Source: Aphelenchoides besseyi (Eukaryota > Nematoda > Chromadorea > Rhabditida > Aphelenchoididae). From it: DNA of 64,000 nucleotides. The stretch is from NCBI GenBank assembly GCA_024699855.1, contig JAMPIQ010000003.1, positions 5,332,001 to 5,396,000 of the forward strand. Reading direction: 5' to 3'. The translations under genes were made by a program, and so were the position numbers. The notes beneath the pieces are model-generated. The model saw only the letters and a list, made by a program, of their open reading frames with translations, had not been told where the DNA came from and did no database searches. Numbering within the stretch: the first letter of the stretch is position 1; every line of letters starts with the position of its first letter. This document shows, piece after piece, positions 20,759-34,200 of the stretch.

Positions 20759-22498
20759 TCAAAGGTTTGATGGTGTTGAATCACCAGAACGCAAAGTGGC
20801 AGAAAGTGCGGAGTTCACAAGTAAACCGTTGAGCAAATTAGAAAATGAAGTCGGTTGAATGTTACGTTGTTGTTGATCGATTAAAGCTCCAAGATAGTTG
20901 AGCAAGCTTGGCGCTGTTGCGGTGGTTGCAGTAAACGGACTGTTCATTTCGGTGCGACTGATTTTGACCGGCGGTGATGAAGAAGTCGAAGCAGGAGCAT
21001 TAGCTCTTTTCAATTGCAATCGTCGAGTCCAACTGCGTGTTTTCTCCGCTTGCCAAAATTTGTCATGTGCACCGAGATGTTCACTGGTCAATGGCACGGA
21101 TTGATTGGTAGCCGTGGTCGAATTGGTTGTCGATTGAGAGCTTACGGTTGCAGGCGCCGATTGACTTTTAAGCAGCCGATGTACGTTCTCCAAACAATTG
21201 ATTTGATTGTACGAAAGAAGAAGATCGGGTGACCGAGCCGGCGAACTCTCACCGCTCGTCTTTGTCAATGGCGGTGAGACCGCAGTTGGCGGTAACAAAC
21301 TCTGATCAGCCGTTTTGTCCTCAATATTCGAACTCAACAACTCATTTGGCTGAAACAACAGGAATAAACAATTTGGTCAAATGCATGAACTTACCGTTTC
21401 TAGTATTGATCGAACCAACAGATCGTTCTCACGACATTGGGCTTCGCTGAGTAACACATCGGTCGGTTTGACTTGTCCAACCAACGAAACAACTCGATGC
21501 TTCGCCACAATCATCTCCACACAATTGGTCCACGGATTTGTGAAGGCTGCCCATTCACTGTTGACACACCAAATCCGTCCATCATGCGCAACAAAGCGAA
21601 CGGACGAACGAGCGAGTCGTTTGCCCGCTCGCAGGTCTCGATGAATGTCGTGAATTAGTGGAACATCTTCAGCGTGAATTATTGAGAACAATGAGGAACC
21701 GGTAGTCTCGGACGGGAAATGGCCAAGAAACGGAACAGAACTGAAGTTAAAAGAATTATCGCAGTGTTCGAGTGTGCCGCAGGCTTTTTGGGGCGTGACC
21801 CTTTTTTTTAGAGGCGACTGGTACGAGAAACAGCAACGAGCGGCGGTGGTCACTTCGTATTTCCCGCTCCGTTTCGTACCGCCTTGCGGGTGCTTTTTGC
21901 AGCCGCAAAGAGAGTGACCGGGGCAGCGGTCGTTGTCCGAAAGTAGAGAGCCTCCTGGCACGGCTTTTGCCGTTACAATCGCACCTCACTAATGATGAAG
22001 CAAAAATAGAAACTTACGCGGCATCGAAGTAGATTAGACCACAATTTGCATTGTGTCGCGTCATGAATTCGCTGCTCTCGTTTGTTGACTGTTGAGCCGA
22101 CTGGATTCCATAAACGCGAATGGTTGCAATTCGAGCCGATGGATTGGTTGGATCGGGAGTGAACTCACAAACGAAAGAACACGGTCGTGTTATTTGACCG
22201 CTGTAACAAATGATTTTCATAGTGTGAGTACAAAACTTACGATTTCAATCGCGCAAACATTCGCGGTTTTGGTGAGCCGCAAAATGCTTGTAACGTGAGG
22301 ACTTGAGCTCCTTTTCCATCCAACTTTTCTGTCAAATTGTCGCCGATACTCACGAACTGATCCAACGGCAGTTCATTAGCACTCGTTGTTGTTGTTTGAG
22401 TCGCGTAAGAAACATCGAGAACACGACCAGACGGAAGGGAAACAACGAGCGTACCCATTAGCGATGGCTCAGAGATCGGATTAATTGGTAGAAGACGC
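20759..22498 (-). CDS. PER: PERIOD/LIN-42-like PAS-domain protein (5' end incomplete)
   Basis: PERIOD proteins are negative regulators in circadian or, in nematodes (LIN-42), developmental timing. A PAS-like start near 22458 reads LVVSLPSGRVLDVS. The second PAS domain (21400-21700) contains IHAEDVPLIHDIHRDL, SSVRFVAHDGRIWCVNSEWAAF and TNPWTNCVEMIVAKHRVV, matching the PER pattern EW-SF-NPW---EFV---HRV. The last exon is rich in Ser/Thr/Ala and ends at 20759. The frame continues upstream of ATG 22458 to a tttag acceptor near 22490, so at least one 5' exon is unassigned. A cysteine/lysine-rich stretch with heavy GC lies at 21760-21960. Confidence 0.78.
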
Positions 22499-25197
22499 TA
22501 AACTTCGAACATGAATATTGGGAGTAGAAAGAAAGATCGAGCCCTAGGATATGAAACGGACTCAAACAAATCGGCTGACATCTGACGCCCAAATCCCCGC
22601 GATCTACGGCATGGATTTGAATTGGAGTAGCGCAGATTGCAACGGATCGCAGCGCGCGCGCCGACTTGTGAAGTCGAACGGGATGACCCACTGCTCCGTT
22701 GACATCCGACGAAAATCGCCGATGGCACGAAAAGCGCGCGAAAAACCGCCTCTTATAAGACCTACCTTTGGCCGTTGTAAATGGCGATTCCGTCGAAGAG
22801 CAAGTGAACCGGGTGTGGAATCCATTGATTGCATTTCGGCGTGTAATGGTGTCATAGATGATGGCACAGAAATCACGAATCACCGCGAATATAGAGACAG
22901 GACAGAATGGCACAATGGCCTGCAAATGGTAACATTTGGCTTTTTATGCCAACAATCGAAATAACGAGCGCGCAACAAACTCAAAGAGTCTCAACGAACG
23001 CGCGCGACACGATAATCATTCTCTGAGGTCACGAACGACTCGAGACACAAGAAGACACGGTAAACTGCTCCGCTTCATACAAGAGAAAGACAGCCCGCGG
23101 TCACTCTCTCTTTTCGACCACTGGTCAGCACGAATGTCCGTTTTGCCCCGAGCACCGCCCTTTGAACCCCTTAGGCAGTGGACGGGATTAGCGAGTGGAC
23201 AAAGAAGAGCCGTTCTCATTGTTTACCATCAGAATCCAATACACTCGCAACTTTTAAAACCGCCAAAATTGAAACACTTGTGTTCGCCGTTCAACCGAGA
23301 CAGCGCTTAATGACGTCTCGAGGTCGCCGACGTTCGATTAGCGAAAACACAAAGAAAAAACCCAGTTGTAAAATAATTTTCTTTGTAAACAACCGGTTTT
23401 TGGCTGAGCAAAAGGTCACAGCATAAGACTAAATAAGGTGAAAAGGTGTTGAGGTTAAGAATTTAATAGAAACCCCATAATAAATTTGAACAACAACATT
23501 AATGGTCGTAGACACAAAACACGTTGAACGGTATCGTCCTTTGCTTTGGAACGATCTCGCTTGTTGTCGCCAACACCCGCAATTGCGCACGAAACTCGCG
23601 AGCGCAACTCGCCGCCCACATTTCGACTGGCACGAACGAAATCGCCTGCGAGAGATGAACTACGAGACGGTCATTTCGACTAAAATTTACGACCCTCAAA
23701 AGCTGATCGTTGCCAAAATAAGCGTGCAAGTTGACGAGTGTAATTCCCGAAGTAGACAAAAAGATCAATCCCGATTAACATTAGCCACTTAACTAAATAT
23801 CAAACTAATCATTTTTCTATGTCCTCAATAAGTCCTATTCACGGAATAGCTTAGTTTGCGACTTACCGATCAAAAACCAAAATGTAAGCTGTTAATTCGA
23901 AACTCACGGATCGAAGATTTCAATTCGAATGTCAATAGAAAAACATGAACCAAAAACAATTTTGTGCAAACATTCTTAATCGATGGTTATCAAACATATG
24001 AAACAGCCAAAAAGTCATCGAGCTCATGAATCGACAAACGGCACAACAGGAACGTAAAGCCCCTGAGGGCACGTCCAGCGGTTTTTTCGCACTCCTCTCT
24101 TCGTCACTTCTGACCACTCTTTCCTTTGGCCGTAAACAGAAAACGGGCGAGAATTCGGGTGGGTGACACAGCACGGGCTTTCTCCGCACGGGTCACAGGC
24201 TGCAGTCGATTCGCTCGCAATTCGTTGCAAGTGCCGCCATCGGATGTCAATCCATAGGTCAACACGATGGTCAATTTCGAATCTGCGACTACGATTCAAA
24301 ACTGCAGATTAAAATTGAGCGACCATCGCAATCGTTTTCATGGACCTTTAAAGTCTTGATGTCATTGCGAGCATCTTCATACGCAAAAGTGCCGTCCCGA
24401 TTCGAAGAAACGTTTGGTTTTCTCACCACCATTACCGAATCGAATTCTTGCATTTGGGCCGTTGAAACGATTTGCCGTCGATCTCTCTGAACGATGCCGT
24501 TCGGTTTGCATAACAAAAGAAACGAAAACTTTAAAATGCAAATCATTTGTGAGAACGCAATTCACTTTCCGATTGTGCCGTCGACTCTGATAACCCCGAT
24601 CAAAGCAAATTTGCTGTTCGTACCAGGAACAAATGGTCACGTAGAAGCGGGTCGATTGTGTAAAATTCGCAGCTGCATTGGCGTATACGGTAGTTTGAAA
24701 GAATGAGAAACGGCACTTTTGTTCTTTGAATTTACATTTCCTCTTAATTTATTGGCCACAAGAAGAGCATGTTATTCAAACGAAATAAACAACGCTAAGT
24801 ACTTGTCAACGTCATCGCATTGAAATTATGAGTGTCAACAAATTTAACCTCATGCTCATTGACGCACATGAATTTCTGTTTGCAAATAATGAGCGACGGT
24901 TTGTGTCTTTTTGTTCGTCTATTAAGAGATACCAAGACCAAAAGAACAGTCCATTTACTAACACGATCGTTTTACTTCTCATTTTCGGTTAAACGAAATT
25001 CGTTGTTTTGGTTTGACGGCAAAAAGTTTATGTCTTGTGTGTGACGTCTCTTCGTGTTTTCGTTTACTTTGTCTCGTTTTTTTGCGCTCGTGGCGCTTGT
25101 TCTCTCGATCTTTCATCTTCGCTTTCACAATTCTCGTGCACAAGTTTCCGCACTAAAATCAGAGTTAGCACAAAGGAAATTTCAGTTTCACGCCAAA
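22499..25197. other. 2.7-kb GC-richer region without a confident gene
   Basis: Many arginine- and serine-rich frames are open on both strands (22551-22964 plus, 22458-22925 minus, 23499-23792 both strands, 24024-24640 minus). None shows a domain I recognise. The first exons of the PERIOD-like gene and the promoter of the arrestin gene should be here. A cysteine-rich minus frame at 24100-24190 (DPCGESPCC) is noted but unsupported. Confidence 0.45.
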
Positions 25198-26679
25198 ATG
25201 TCGACCTCTTTGACTCCGCCGGTCTATCAAACGGATTTGTTTTTGGATCAAGCGATCTATAATCCCGGATCTTTTGTTAACGGACAGGTCACATTTAAAT
25301 TGGACAGAAAACTTTACTGTGACAAGATTTCCGCCACACTATATGGCTCAGCACGTGTGTTTTTCGTCCAAAAATACGTTGGTTGTACGATCGAATACGT
25401 AAATTTAAGTGTAGATTTAGACTGTTCCTGGCGCTCTTGTTAAAACCAAGGCTTTTGAACAAGAGATTGTTCTCGTCAATCAGTCTCAGGATCTTTGGGT
25501 AACTTCGAACACGAATATACAGAAAGCGATGACGTTGGACGAAATCGCTCGACGTGCAAGTTCAACGGCTATTCGTTTACCACAAGAGCAATCAGCCAAT
25601 CGACCGGGTTTAGAGATCGGCAATCATACCTTCGGATTTTCATTTGCATTACCACAACGAGGATTGTACACATCTTTTGATTCGAAGAACTCCGCTGGCT
25701 ACATTCGCTATTACATCTTGGTAAGTGGAAATTATTCAAATTTAACATTTAAATTTTCAGTTGAAAGTCTTGAATGGCAGTTGTGTTGTTTTGCGAAAAA
25801 AGTTACTGTTCCCGGTTGTTGTACCTGTGATACTTGAAAATCCATTGTTGTCTCAGGAAGAACGGGTAATTTCTCAACGCAAGCAGTTCGACAAGTTTGT
25901 TCTGTTTTAAATATTGGTATACGAATTGAACTTACAGAAATGCGTACCTACAGGTGGATTTGGAGCTGGAAAAGAAGATGTTTGTGCCCGGTGAACCGGT
26001 TCGTGGAAACATTTTCATTGATAACGAGTGAGTTCTTTTACCACGACGTTCTATGACTCGTGTGTTTAGATCCGGGAAATCTGTGAAATACGCAAATTTG
26101 CATATCGTTCAAGATACCGTTTGCTATTCCATTCAACCAGAAGTGCAGATGCACGAAAGCACCTACAAAACTGCCGGAATGGGTTTGTTCGGTGAGAAAG
26201 TGCAAACTCACGAACAGAGACGATATCCAATACAATTTAACATTCCGGCTCTTGTTCCAAACGTCGATGTTCCGCATTGTTTGCATAGTGACTATCGACT
26301 TCAACTTGATGTCAATTTTGTTAGAGGCTCAGCAAAAGGATCACCAATTTCGATTAAAGTAAGCAGTCAAAATGACGATCAATATATTCCTTTATTTCAG
26401 GTTCCGATTATTATTGGAACTCATATAAGCAACAGTGCGAGTTTCTCAGTTCCACCTGATAACTTCGAACTTCCACTTGCACCGCCACCCTACAATTTTA
26501 CTAATGAAATATTGGAGAATTCAGTTATGGAACGTCCTCCTGCCTACTCACCAACAATTAGTGGTCTTTCTACGATTGATCCGGATGCTCAGGATGGGTA
26601 TGCACCGCTCTGTTATCACTACAATTTCGGGTTTGCTGTCGAGGATGAGATGAGTGGAGCGGAGAAGAAAACGCAATAG
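25198..26679 (+). CDS. Arrestin-domain (alpha-arrestin/ARRDC) protein with PPxY motifs
   Basis: Alpha-arrestins are adaptors linking membrane proteins to NEDD4-family ubiquitin ligases. The N-lobe starts FLDQAIYNPGSFVNGQVTFKLDR. The C-lobe has the usual MFVPGEPVRGNIFIDN, then KYANLHIVQDTVCY and YRLQLDVNFVRGSAKGSPISIKVPIIIGT. The tail carries PPPY (about 26490) and PPAY (about 26538), the WW-domain ligands of this family. The first intron is best read as 43 nt (gttggt...tttag), giving a phase-0 junction KY|TVPGAL. It is an intact gene of roughly 400 residues. Confidence 0.88.
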
Positions 26680-26952
26680 AACGTGAGATTTCTATTAATC
26701 AGTCAATTTGATTCCTTTGACGTACGTCGAGAATTCAACAAAGAAATTACTTAACCATTTGCAATACATATCTGTTTATTGTAGAATTTATTTATTAAAC
26801 TTATGCTTTACGATATTCTGTTTGTCCCTGCCTACATGGTAGTCATAAATTAGACACAATCGAGTTAACAAACGAATCGAAAAAGAGTTTGTTTGGTCAG
26901 GTGAAACAATTAAAAGCGCCGTTGAGATCAAATTGCTCAAAAGTCGAGAGAT

Positions 26953-28299
26953 TCAAGCTTCAGCATGATCGTGACCATGGCCTTCGCCAAGGGCGATAAA
27001 CAATCCCATACAAGCAAATCCGCAAACGCACGAAAGCCATTGAAGTAATTTGGGATGAGAGTCGTTGTGGCGTTCAGGAGCCAAAATCTAAGTAACAAGT
27101 TTTAGTTGCAAGCATGACGCCATTAACTTACTTCAAAGAATGCAATGTATAGAAATGTGCCAATTGAAAAACAAGTCAAAATGGCGGATGTGATCGCTTT
27201 CGGAGCGCTCTCTGTTCCCGTGGACTAAATGTATAGTTTGAATTGTAGCATTAGAATCTCAATTACTTGAACCAAAATACCGATCAAACCGCCAACTGGT
27301 GAAAAAAGAGCCAACATCAAGACCAAAATGAAAACAATTTTCAGATTGTGGTTCAGCGCTCTTGTCAAACTCATTCCAACGCTAAACGCTACTAGTGCCT
27401 TATGCGAAATGATACCGAAGAAAAGGGAACTAAAACAAAAGTATTTACAGTTTGTTAACAGTAATCGATCCTCTTACCTAATTGACATAACTTCATCTTG
27501 AACTCCGAAGGCAAATCCTTCTAACGAAGTGTGACACACAAGGGCCAAAACAAAAGATAATGCATTGGCAACGGCTTTGCGTTTATTGTGCACTTCATTA
27601 TTGTCTTTTTGTAATGAAGCAGAAGATGATGTTGCTGGAGTACTTGGTCGTGGTGAAGTTGATCCCGGAGTTTCCAATTCATCAGGAACCTTTTTTGATG
27701 TACCAAAATCAGCCGTTCCTTGCTCTACTATTTCAATGTCCCTAGAATTACAGTGATGTTAGTTTCTATTCTTCCCAATTACCTAAATGCTTCTTTTGCA
27801 CCTTCGTCCGAATGGTCGTGTTTTAATCCAAAGAATTTTCCGATAAGCTCTTCGACCAAGTAAACAATGAAAAGACCAACTCCGGTGAACAGCTCGACAT
27901 ACGGGTATCTGAAATACAAAAATTCGAGTGAACTTTCATTTCTACAACGTTAATACCCTGCTTTCCAGTTCAATTTGGCCTCGATTTTTTCCAACGATTC
28001 ACTACAACAAATTGAGGATTAATCTTTGAGCTTATTAACCTACCGAGCTTCGGGCAATAACTCGAGCAAGCACACGCCCAAAATCACTCCTCCGCAAAAG
28101 CATGAGAGCAGAGAAAGTGCAATTTGACTTCTTCGTCCAATACGTCCTTTATTTTTAGTTAAATGAGCATGTAACTAAACTAATTGATGTAAATGCATAC
28201 ATGTCATAAACCTACTTTCAAGGGCATCAGTCCAAAAACAAAGGCCACAAGAAACATGAAAACCAGAAGAATAAGTTTCAGAGTCAATGCGTTAACCAT
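26953..28299 (-). CDS. ZIP-family (SLC39A1/2/3-type) zinc transporter
   Basis: ZIP proteins bring zinc or other divalent metals into the cytosol. Eight membrane segments are predicted. TM1 is near the start (MVNALTLKLILLVFMFLV), TM4 holds the metal-site motif as HTSLEGFAFGVQ, and TM5 holds HKALVAFSVG. PVGGLIGILVQ and a histidine-rich C-terminal end (GEGHGHDH) follow. The cytosolic loop between TM3 and TM4 has serines and a HDH..DEG segment. Six or more short introns. Start ATG 28299, stop at 26953. Closest to subfamily II (ZIP1-3). It converges with the arrestin gene, 273 nt apart. Confidence 0.9.
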
Positions 28300-29994
28300 A
28301 CTTCAAGCGTCTAAAATCTCCAATTAACGGGTTTAACGACTGAGCTTAAATCGTGGATAACCGAGTGATTGGAAGATGCGCAAAAGTTGAAAGGTCAAGG
28401 ACGTTGTTTGTTCAAATAGCAATAAGCAAAAGAGATCAAAAGTTCGAACGATTTGTTTCATACGCGTCTCAACATATTTCTCGTTATATTATGATAAAAT
28501 TCTTGAACGAAATAGCAAGAATCAAGACAGTTAACAAAAGAGAAGCAAAAAATTCTCGACGTCAAACCATTGATCTCACTCACACAAAGCGAACTGGAAA
28601 ACGGAGGCATGAAGCCCTCGTGCATCCCACAGTTTTCTTATCAAAGTCCTCAAACCATTTACTCCGCTCACGATCTCAGTCGGGTCACCTAAGTCAAATA
28701 GCGACGATCTTCCTTGAAGCCCAATTGCACAATCATCAAGTGGAACCTTTTTGAACGCGAATCGGTCATCGCCTCTCAAACAAAAAGAGGAAGTAAATGG
28801 AGATGTCTGATTCAGTTCGGAAATTCACCGCCAAGTCACACGAAAATAGCAAAGATCGAAAATTAGCGAACACTTGAAGTCAGTAATTGAATTCCAAATG
28901 ACCGCACAATCATCGTAATCGATTGTACGCGTTCCATGTATTCACTCAAGTGCGCAGACTCGCACAAAAAATCAACTCGTTAATCAAACAAAAACATTAC
29001 TTAAGACTGTTCGTTCAAAGAATCGAAATGTGACTACAAGGTTTTCGATTTACGTTCCCGATTCTCTGCCTCTTAATTCCGCCCTTCATAATTTACCCAA
29101 AGATTACGTACGATCGCTATTTCCACACGAAATCATTCGGCGGATGAAAACAAATTTTCCAGCGTTTTGCGCTCGAATGCCGCAAACCCACGCGAAAGCA
29201 GTTCGTGTGATTCGAAAGTTTTGAAACTGCACGAGGACCACTCAATCTTCAACCACCGGAGCAGTTTCATATTCACGGCAAAACTGGAACATCAATTGGC
29301 GACCAAAAGATTGCTGTTGACGCAATTGATCAGGCAAACTAATTCGCCAGGCCTTTCTTCTCGCCAACAACCCTTCTTATCAAGCATTCTTCATATTTTT
29401 GCTTAAATTCGAGATTTTTATCAACAAAACGATTAAGTGCCATGGTCGAAAGGCCCAAACGATTGGCTTTCAAAGTATCGTAGACGTCATTTAGAGCACT
29501 AAATGTGAACGATAGGAGTGGTTTTATTGCTTCATCTACAGTACATAATTAATCAGACCACTTGATTGCTTTGTCTGAGAAATTCGAGTCCAAAGTTTGA
29601 AAACAAAACGTTTTGGTAGCAGAACGATGAAAATACACACGATCTTGTGAATTTAATGAATTTTCGGCCGTTTTTGACCAATTCATGATTCACAACCGCG
29701 TCTTTGGACTCGCGAGTTATGATCTGGTTTTCCAAAACAAATTTTCTCCAGGCCTTATAGTCAAATCAGTTGAATCAAAGCAAAAAACACAACGAATAGT
29801 GTTAATAGCAACCTCAAACATCAAAAGTAGGAACTAGAACGGTAACAAGAACTTGACAAAACGTCGAGAGTGTGGAGTTTGTCTTGAAACGATTTGATTT
29901 CACTTTTGGCCGTTCGACTTCGTGGCTTTCGGTCGTTTGTGAGCAAACGGATTCGACCGCTTTTCATCTTCACGTCTGGTCTTTAGATCACAAA
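28300..29994. other. Intergenic region between ZIP and SUCLG1
   Basis: The two genes diverge, so both promoters should be here. The largest frame (28353-28754 plus, 133 codons) is arginine-rich with no domain. A few A/T-rich patches occur. I see no supported gene. Confidence 0.5.
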
Positions 29995-31233
29995 ATGACG
30001 AAGTTGCATAAATTTCTGCACCAAACCGTGCGATTCTACAATTCGACTCGTCAAAATTTGAATATCGATCGCAATACGAAGGTTCGAAAATGTTTCCACT
30101 GATTTCAATCTGTTTCATCGATTTCAGGTTATCATCCAAGGATTCACCGGCAAACAAGGTACCTTCCATGGACAGCAAATGCTCGAGTACGGAACCAATG
30201 TTGTCGGTGGAGTTTCGCCTAAAAAAGCTGGATCTGAGCATTTGGGAAAGCCGGTCTTTGCATCGGTCAAGGTAGACATTTACAACAATTCCATTTTTGA
30301 TCGTGATTCTTAGGAAGCTCGTGAGAAAACTGGCGCCAATGCAACGGTGATCTACGTTCCAGCGCCCGCAGCAGCTGCGGCAATTGAAGAGGGGCTTGAC
30401 GCGGAGATTCCATTGATTGTTTGCATCACTGAAGGAATTCCACAATTGGTTTGCTTATTTCAATTCTCTAAAACATTTTTCAATTGCAGGATATGGTTCG
30501 CGTAAAGAATCGTTTATTGAAGCAAAACAAAAGCCGTTTGTTAGGACCAAATTGTCCAGGAATCATGTGCGACTCTTGTTAGTTTGATTGTTGAAATCAT
30601 TTGTTTTAGTCGTCCGGAACAATGCAAAATCGGTATAATGCCCGGACATATTCACAAAGCCGGAAATATCGGTATCGTTTCCCGTTCAGGAACGTTGACT
30701 TACGAAGTATTTCGTTTAATGATCTTTCTAAATATTTATGCAATTTAGGCTGTTCATCAAACAACGACCGTTGGTTTGGGACAAACGTTGTGCGTTGGAA
30801 TTGGTGGAGATCCGTTCAATGGCACCAACTTCATCGACTGTTTGGAAGTAAGTGTATTTAACAATATGATTATTTGAGTGTACTTTAGGTGTTCTTAACT
30901 GATTCGGACACGAAAGGCATCATTATGATAGGTGAAATTGGTGGAAGTGCAGAAGAAGAAGCGGCCCAATTTCTTAAAGACAACAATTCTGGTTCATCGG
31001 CCAAACCGGTGGTCTCGTTTATTGCTGGAGTAACTGCACCACCCGGACGTCGTATGGGACACGCTGGAGCCATCATTGCTGGTGGAAAGGGAGGTGCGCG
31101 TGAGAAGATCGAAGCACTTCGTTCGGCCGGTGTTCATGTTGTAGATTCGCCCGCGCAAATGGGAAGCAAAATGAGTAATGTACTTATTGGAATGGCTTGT
31201 AAGTTCGAAGATGAAACCAAAAATATGGCTTAA
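29995..31233 (+). CDS. SUCLG1: Succinyl-CoA ligase alpha subunit, mitochondrial
   Basis: The alpha subunit binds CoA and carries the phosphohistidine in the TCA-cycle step succinyl-CoA to succinate. ATG 29995 gives a short basic leader ([21 protein letters not shown]), plausible for mitochondrial import. Then come [46 protein letters not shown] [44 protein letters not shown] and the phosphohistidine motif [14 protein letters not shown]. Four short introns. AATAAA at 31255. Intact. Confidence 0.96.
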
Positions 31234-31254
31234 TCTTTCTGTATTGATTATCAA

Positions 31255-31260
31255 AATAAA
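31255..31260 (+). terminator. Polyadenylation signal AATAAA of SUCLG1
   Basis: The hexamer lies 22 nt after the SUCLG1 stop and is followed by a T-rich stretch. Confidence 0.6.
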
Positions 31261-34200
31261 TGATTGCAAAAAGTTTTTTTATTATGTCGTAAAACAACTA
31301 TATTTTAGTTAACAAAAAGGAGCAGTTCAATTCATGATCCATTTGTATGATGCGATCCAGCTCATAGGTTTCAACTGTTGAATTCATCCGAGTTGTCTGA
31401 ATGATTTTTCTAGTTCTTCTCTAAAGTTTCGAGTAACTTTGAATATTAGTAGGCCTTAGATTTCTCATATGTTTTCTGTTTCATATACGGAACTTTAGAC
31501 TTCATTCATCCTTCTATAAAGTCTCTACTTCCGAATGTCTTTGTGGACAATACCCATAAATTGCATGTCTTACATAAACTGTCATATAAGTGGTTATACG
31601 TCTTAAATTCGTTTCCGTTTCTTATTTCAAACAGAACGTATGAGACGTCACAGTTATTTTCGTCTACGTAAACAAATAGCCAAAGGCATGTTAATATTAC
31701 AAAGTGGTTCCTGTCGTCACTGTAAGTTAATATTCAATGCGGTACTCTGAGCTCTTAACATGTGACTAATTTATACAAACATAAAAACAAATCAATTGGA
31801 ATTAGCACGTATTCACAAGCTTGATTGATGTAATTATCAGATTTTGTTACTTGGCGATTATGATGACGAACTGATGATTATCGTGCTCATTGCAACCATC
31901 CACGAAGTGCACGTTCAAAGGTCGATGGTCCCAATTCTTTCTTTTCTTTTTGCTGAGTGTATAATTTGTAGATTCTGTTCAATTGAATGGAATCCGGATT
32001 CTGCGCAAAAGGAACACGAATGACGACACGTCGTTTTTGTGGTATTTGAAACGCTTGTTCGGATTGTGATTCGGGGAACATCGATCGAGCATCTTTGACT
32101 TGAAAGTTCTGCATGACGGTAGCATCTTGTAGTTGGGAATCGACGTTATAGAGTGATCTTAAAGAAAGTTATTTAAAGTCTGCAGTCGTCATTTGTAGTA
32201 CGTTCACATTGAAGAATTTGTTCTCTTTGTGAACTTTTAAATTATTTTGGTTAGATACAATTTCAACTAAGTCCAAATTATCAGATGGATTGACAAAAGA
32301 CGACAATTGTCCTTTTCATTTGTTCGACAAAATTTAGCTTTTGAGATTTGGATTAAAAGGGCATGGTGTCATTGTTTGAGCAAAAATACCCTCTAATCCG
32401 GTTATCCAATAACTCGTCATAAATTCAATAGCACCTGTAATGTTCCTAGTCGACACATATTTGTCGATAAGATCATTTAAACGGTCAATTTTTTAATGAA
32501 TTGCAATTTTTGAGTGAAATGATGTTGTGAGTCGTTTTTGTATTCTGATGACGACCAACAAAAAACCTTTTAATTTAAACGAAAAGTACTTTCTTTTCTG
32601 TAGGCGGAAGCCTCATCGAAAATTATGCGAATTCAGTGGCGAGGGAGTAGTTGCTATGAGTGATTTTGAACGAACGAAAATATCGTATAGCTGAGAAAGT
32701 TTCGTAAGAATATGCAGAACCCTCTCGTCTGGATATTTACACCAAAGTTTGTTGTTTTTCGAATAAACCGGCACGGAAATTACGTCAGATGGTTAATGAA
32801 AAACAAGGTTTAGTGCAAAATCGGTAATTAGATTTCCAGTGTTTTGGTTCCTTGCAACCCGACGGTCTTTAATCGATCCGCCAGTAACTTACCTTGCTTC
32901 GATATTTGTACACAAAAACAAGAAAACCAAAAAGACCAATAAGCCAAGATGGAAAATACGAGCATTGAGCAAAGTGATAGCTGTTGTGCCACTCATTTTT
33001 ATCTGTGGATTCGAGAACAGTGCCAATTCAGTGCCCAACTAATCGCCGAGCTTCCACACCAATAGTATGAACCTAAATCGAAGAATGTCAATGGACTACG
33101 TAAACTGATGAGCAGAAGTCACGAATCTGGTCAGTTCGCAATCGAAAACAAAATCGACTGAAGTGTGAGGAAACTCGTAATGAAGCGAACAGTTTTATAC
33201 GGTCAATTGGGTGGGTAGTTGAGTGTTCAGTTTACAAATCGCGTGTCCTACATACCGAAACAATAGTCGGAAACTACGACAACTTAACGACCTCCAGCAT
33301 GTGTTTGAATGAAAAGGTGTGTTGAAAACATTCAATGGTCGTTTAAACTGATTCCAAGAATCTGATGCGAATTGTCAACAAACTTTGAAAATGACGTGCA
33401 GTTGCGATTGTTGCACAATAAGAGGCGGCAATTACAGTCGGAACTGTCAACGATTAAAACACAATTGAAATTCCGACTAGTTATCGTACAAGAAGTACAC
33501 GAACAGGCGGCAATTAGCGTTCGCGTTCTCACGTTCTATGGGCAAACAAATGAACTTTTCGATCTTAATTTCATATCCAGGAATTGACATTGGGAGTTTT
33601 TTCGGAATTAACACAAAATTTTCCCTCCGATAAGTGCGGAGTTGAGTTCACATGAAATCGACCACACTTTTCGTTCTACTGTCGCAAAATTGAAATGAAG
33701 ACTGTGCCCAAACGACCAACGAGTACGATAGATGGGCGTGGCAAAATTTCAGCGGTTCTAGTAGTGGTTTTTTCGAATGCATCTAATTTTAAAAAAAACC
33801 CTTATGCTCAATTACGTTGTTCTTTTGACACTTCACAGCCTACAATTAAACTTTTATTGTATGAGGTGTGTAATTAATACGAACAAAGAGTTCAGATTAT
33901 ACTGATAAAAGTTCAATGATATCACTTAGAGAATTGCAAAACTTCTTAGTGCAGATGACACTAATCGAAGTTTACAATCCACGTGTGAACTAATTCAATT
34001 ATCACAAGAAACCTGAAGTGGTTGACATTCCTGAATAATTAATGTTTCTGGCTCATGCACTTTCGTTAATGGGAATTAGAAAACAGCGATTCGTGAAACG
34101 GGAAAGAAGATGAGCGCGAAAAACAGGAAGTTTTGGAGAGCAATTGTCAGTGAACATCTCATTGATGTCACTTCAGAATTTGTGCTTCAATTGGATAATT

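Noticed and set aside
22551..22964. 137-codon plus ORF as a gene
   Set aside because: Mutually overlapping frames on both strands with arginine-rich composition; typical of GC-richer non-coding sequence.
25390..25412. Apparent 22-nt intron in the arrestin gene (gtaaat...tttag)
   Set aside because: A donor 21 nt upstream (gttggt) gives a normal 43-nt intron with a phase-0 join, matching the other introns in the window.
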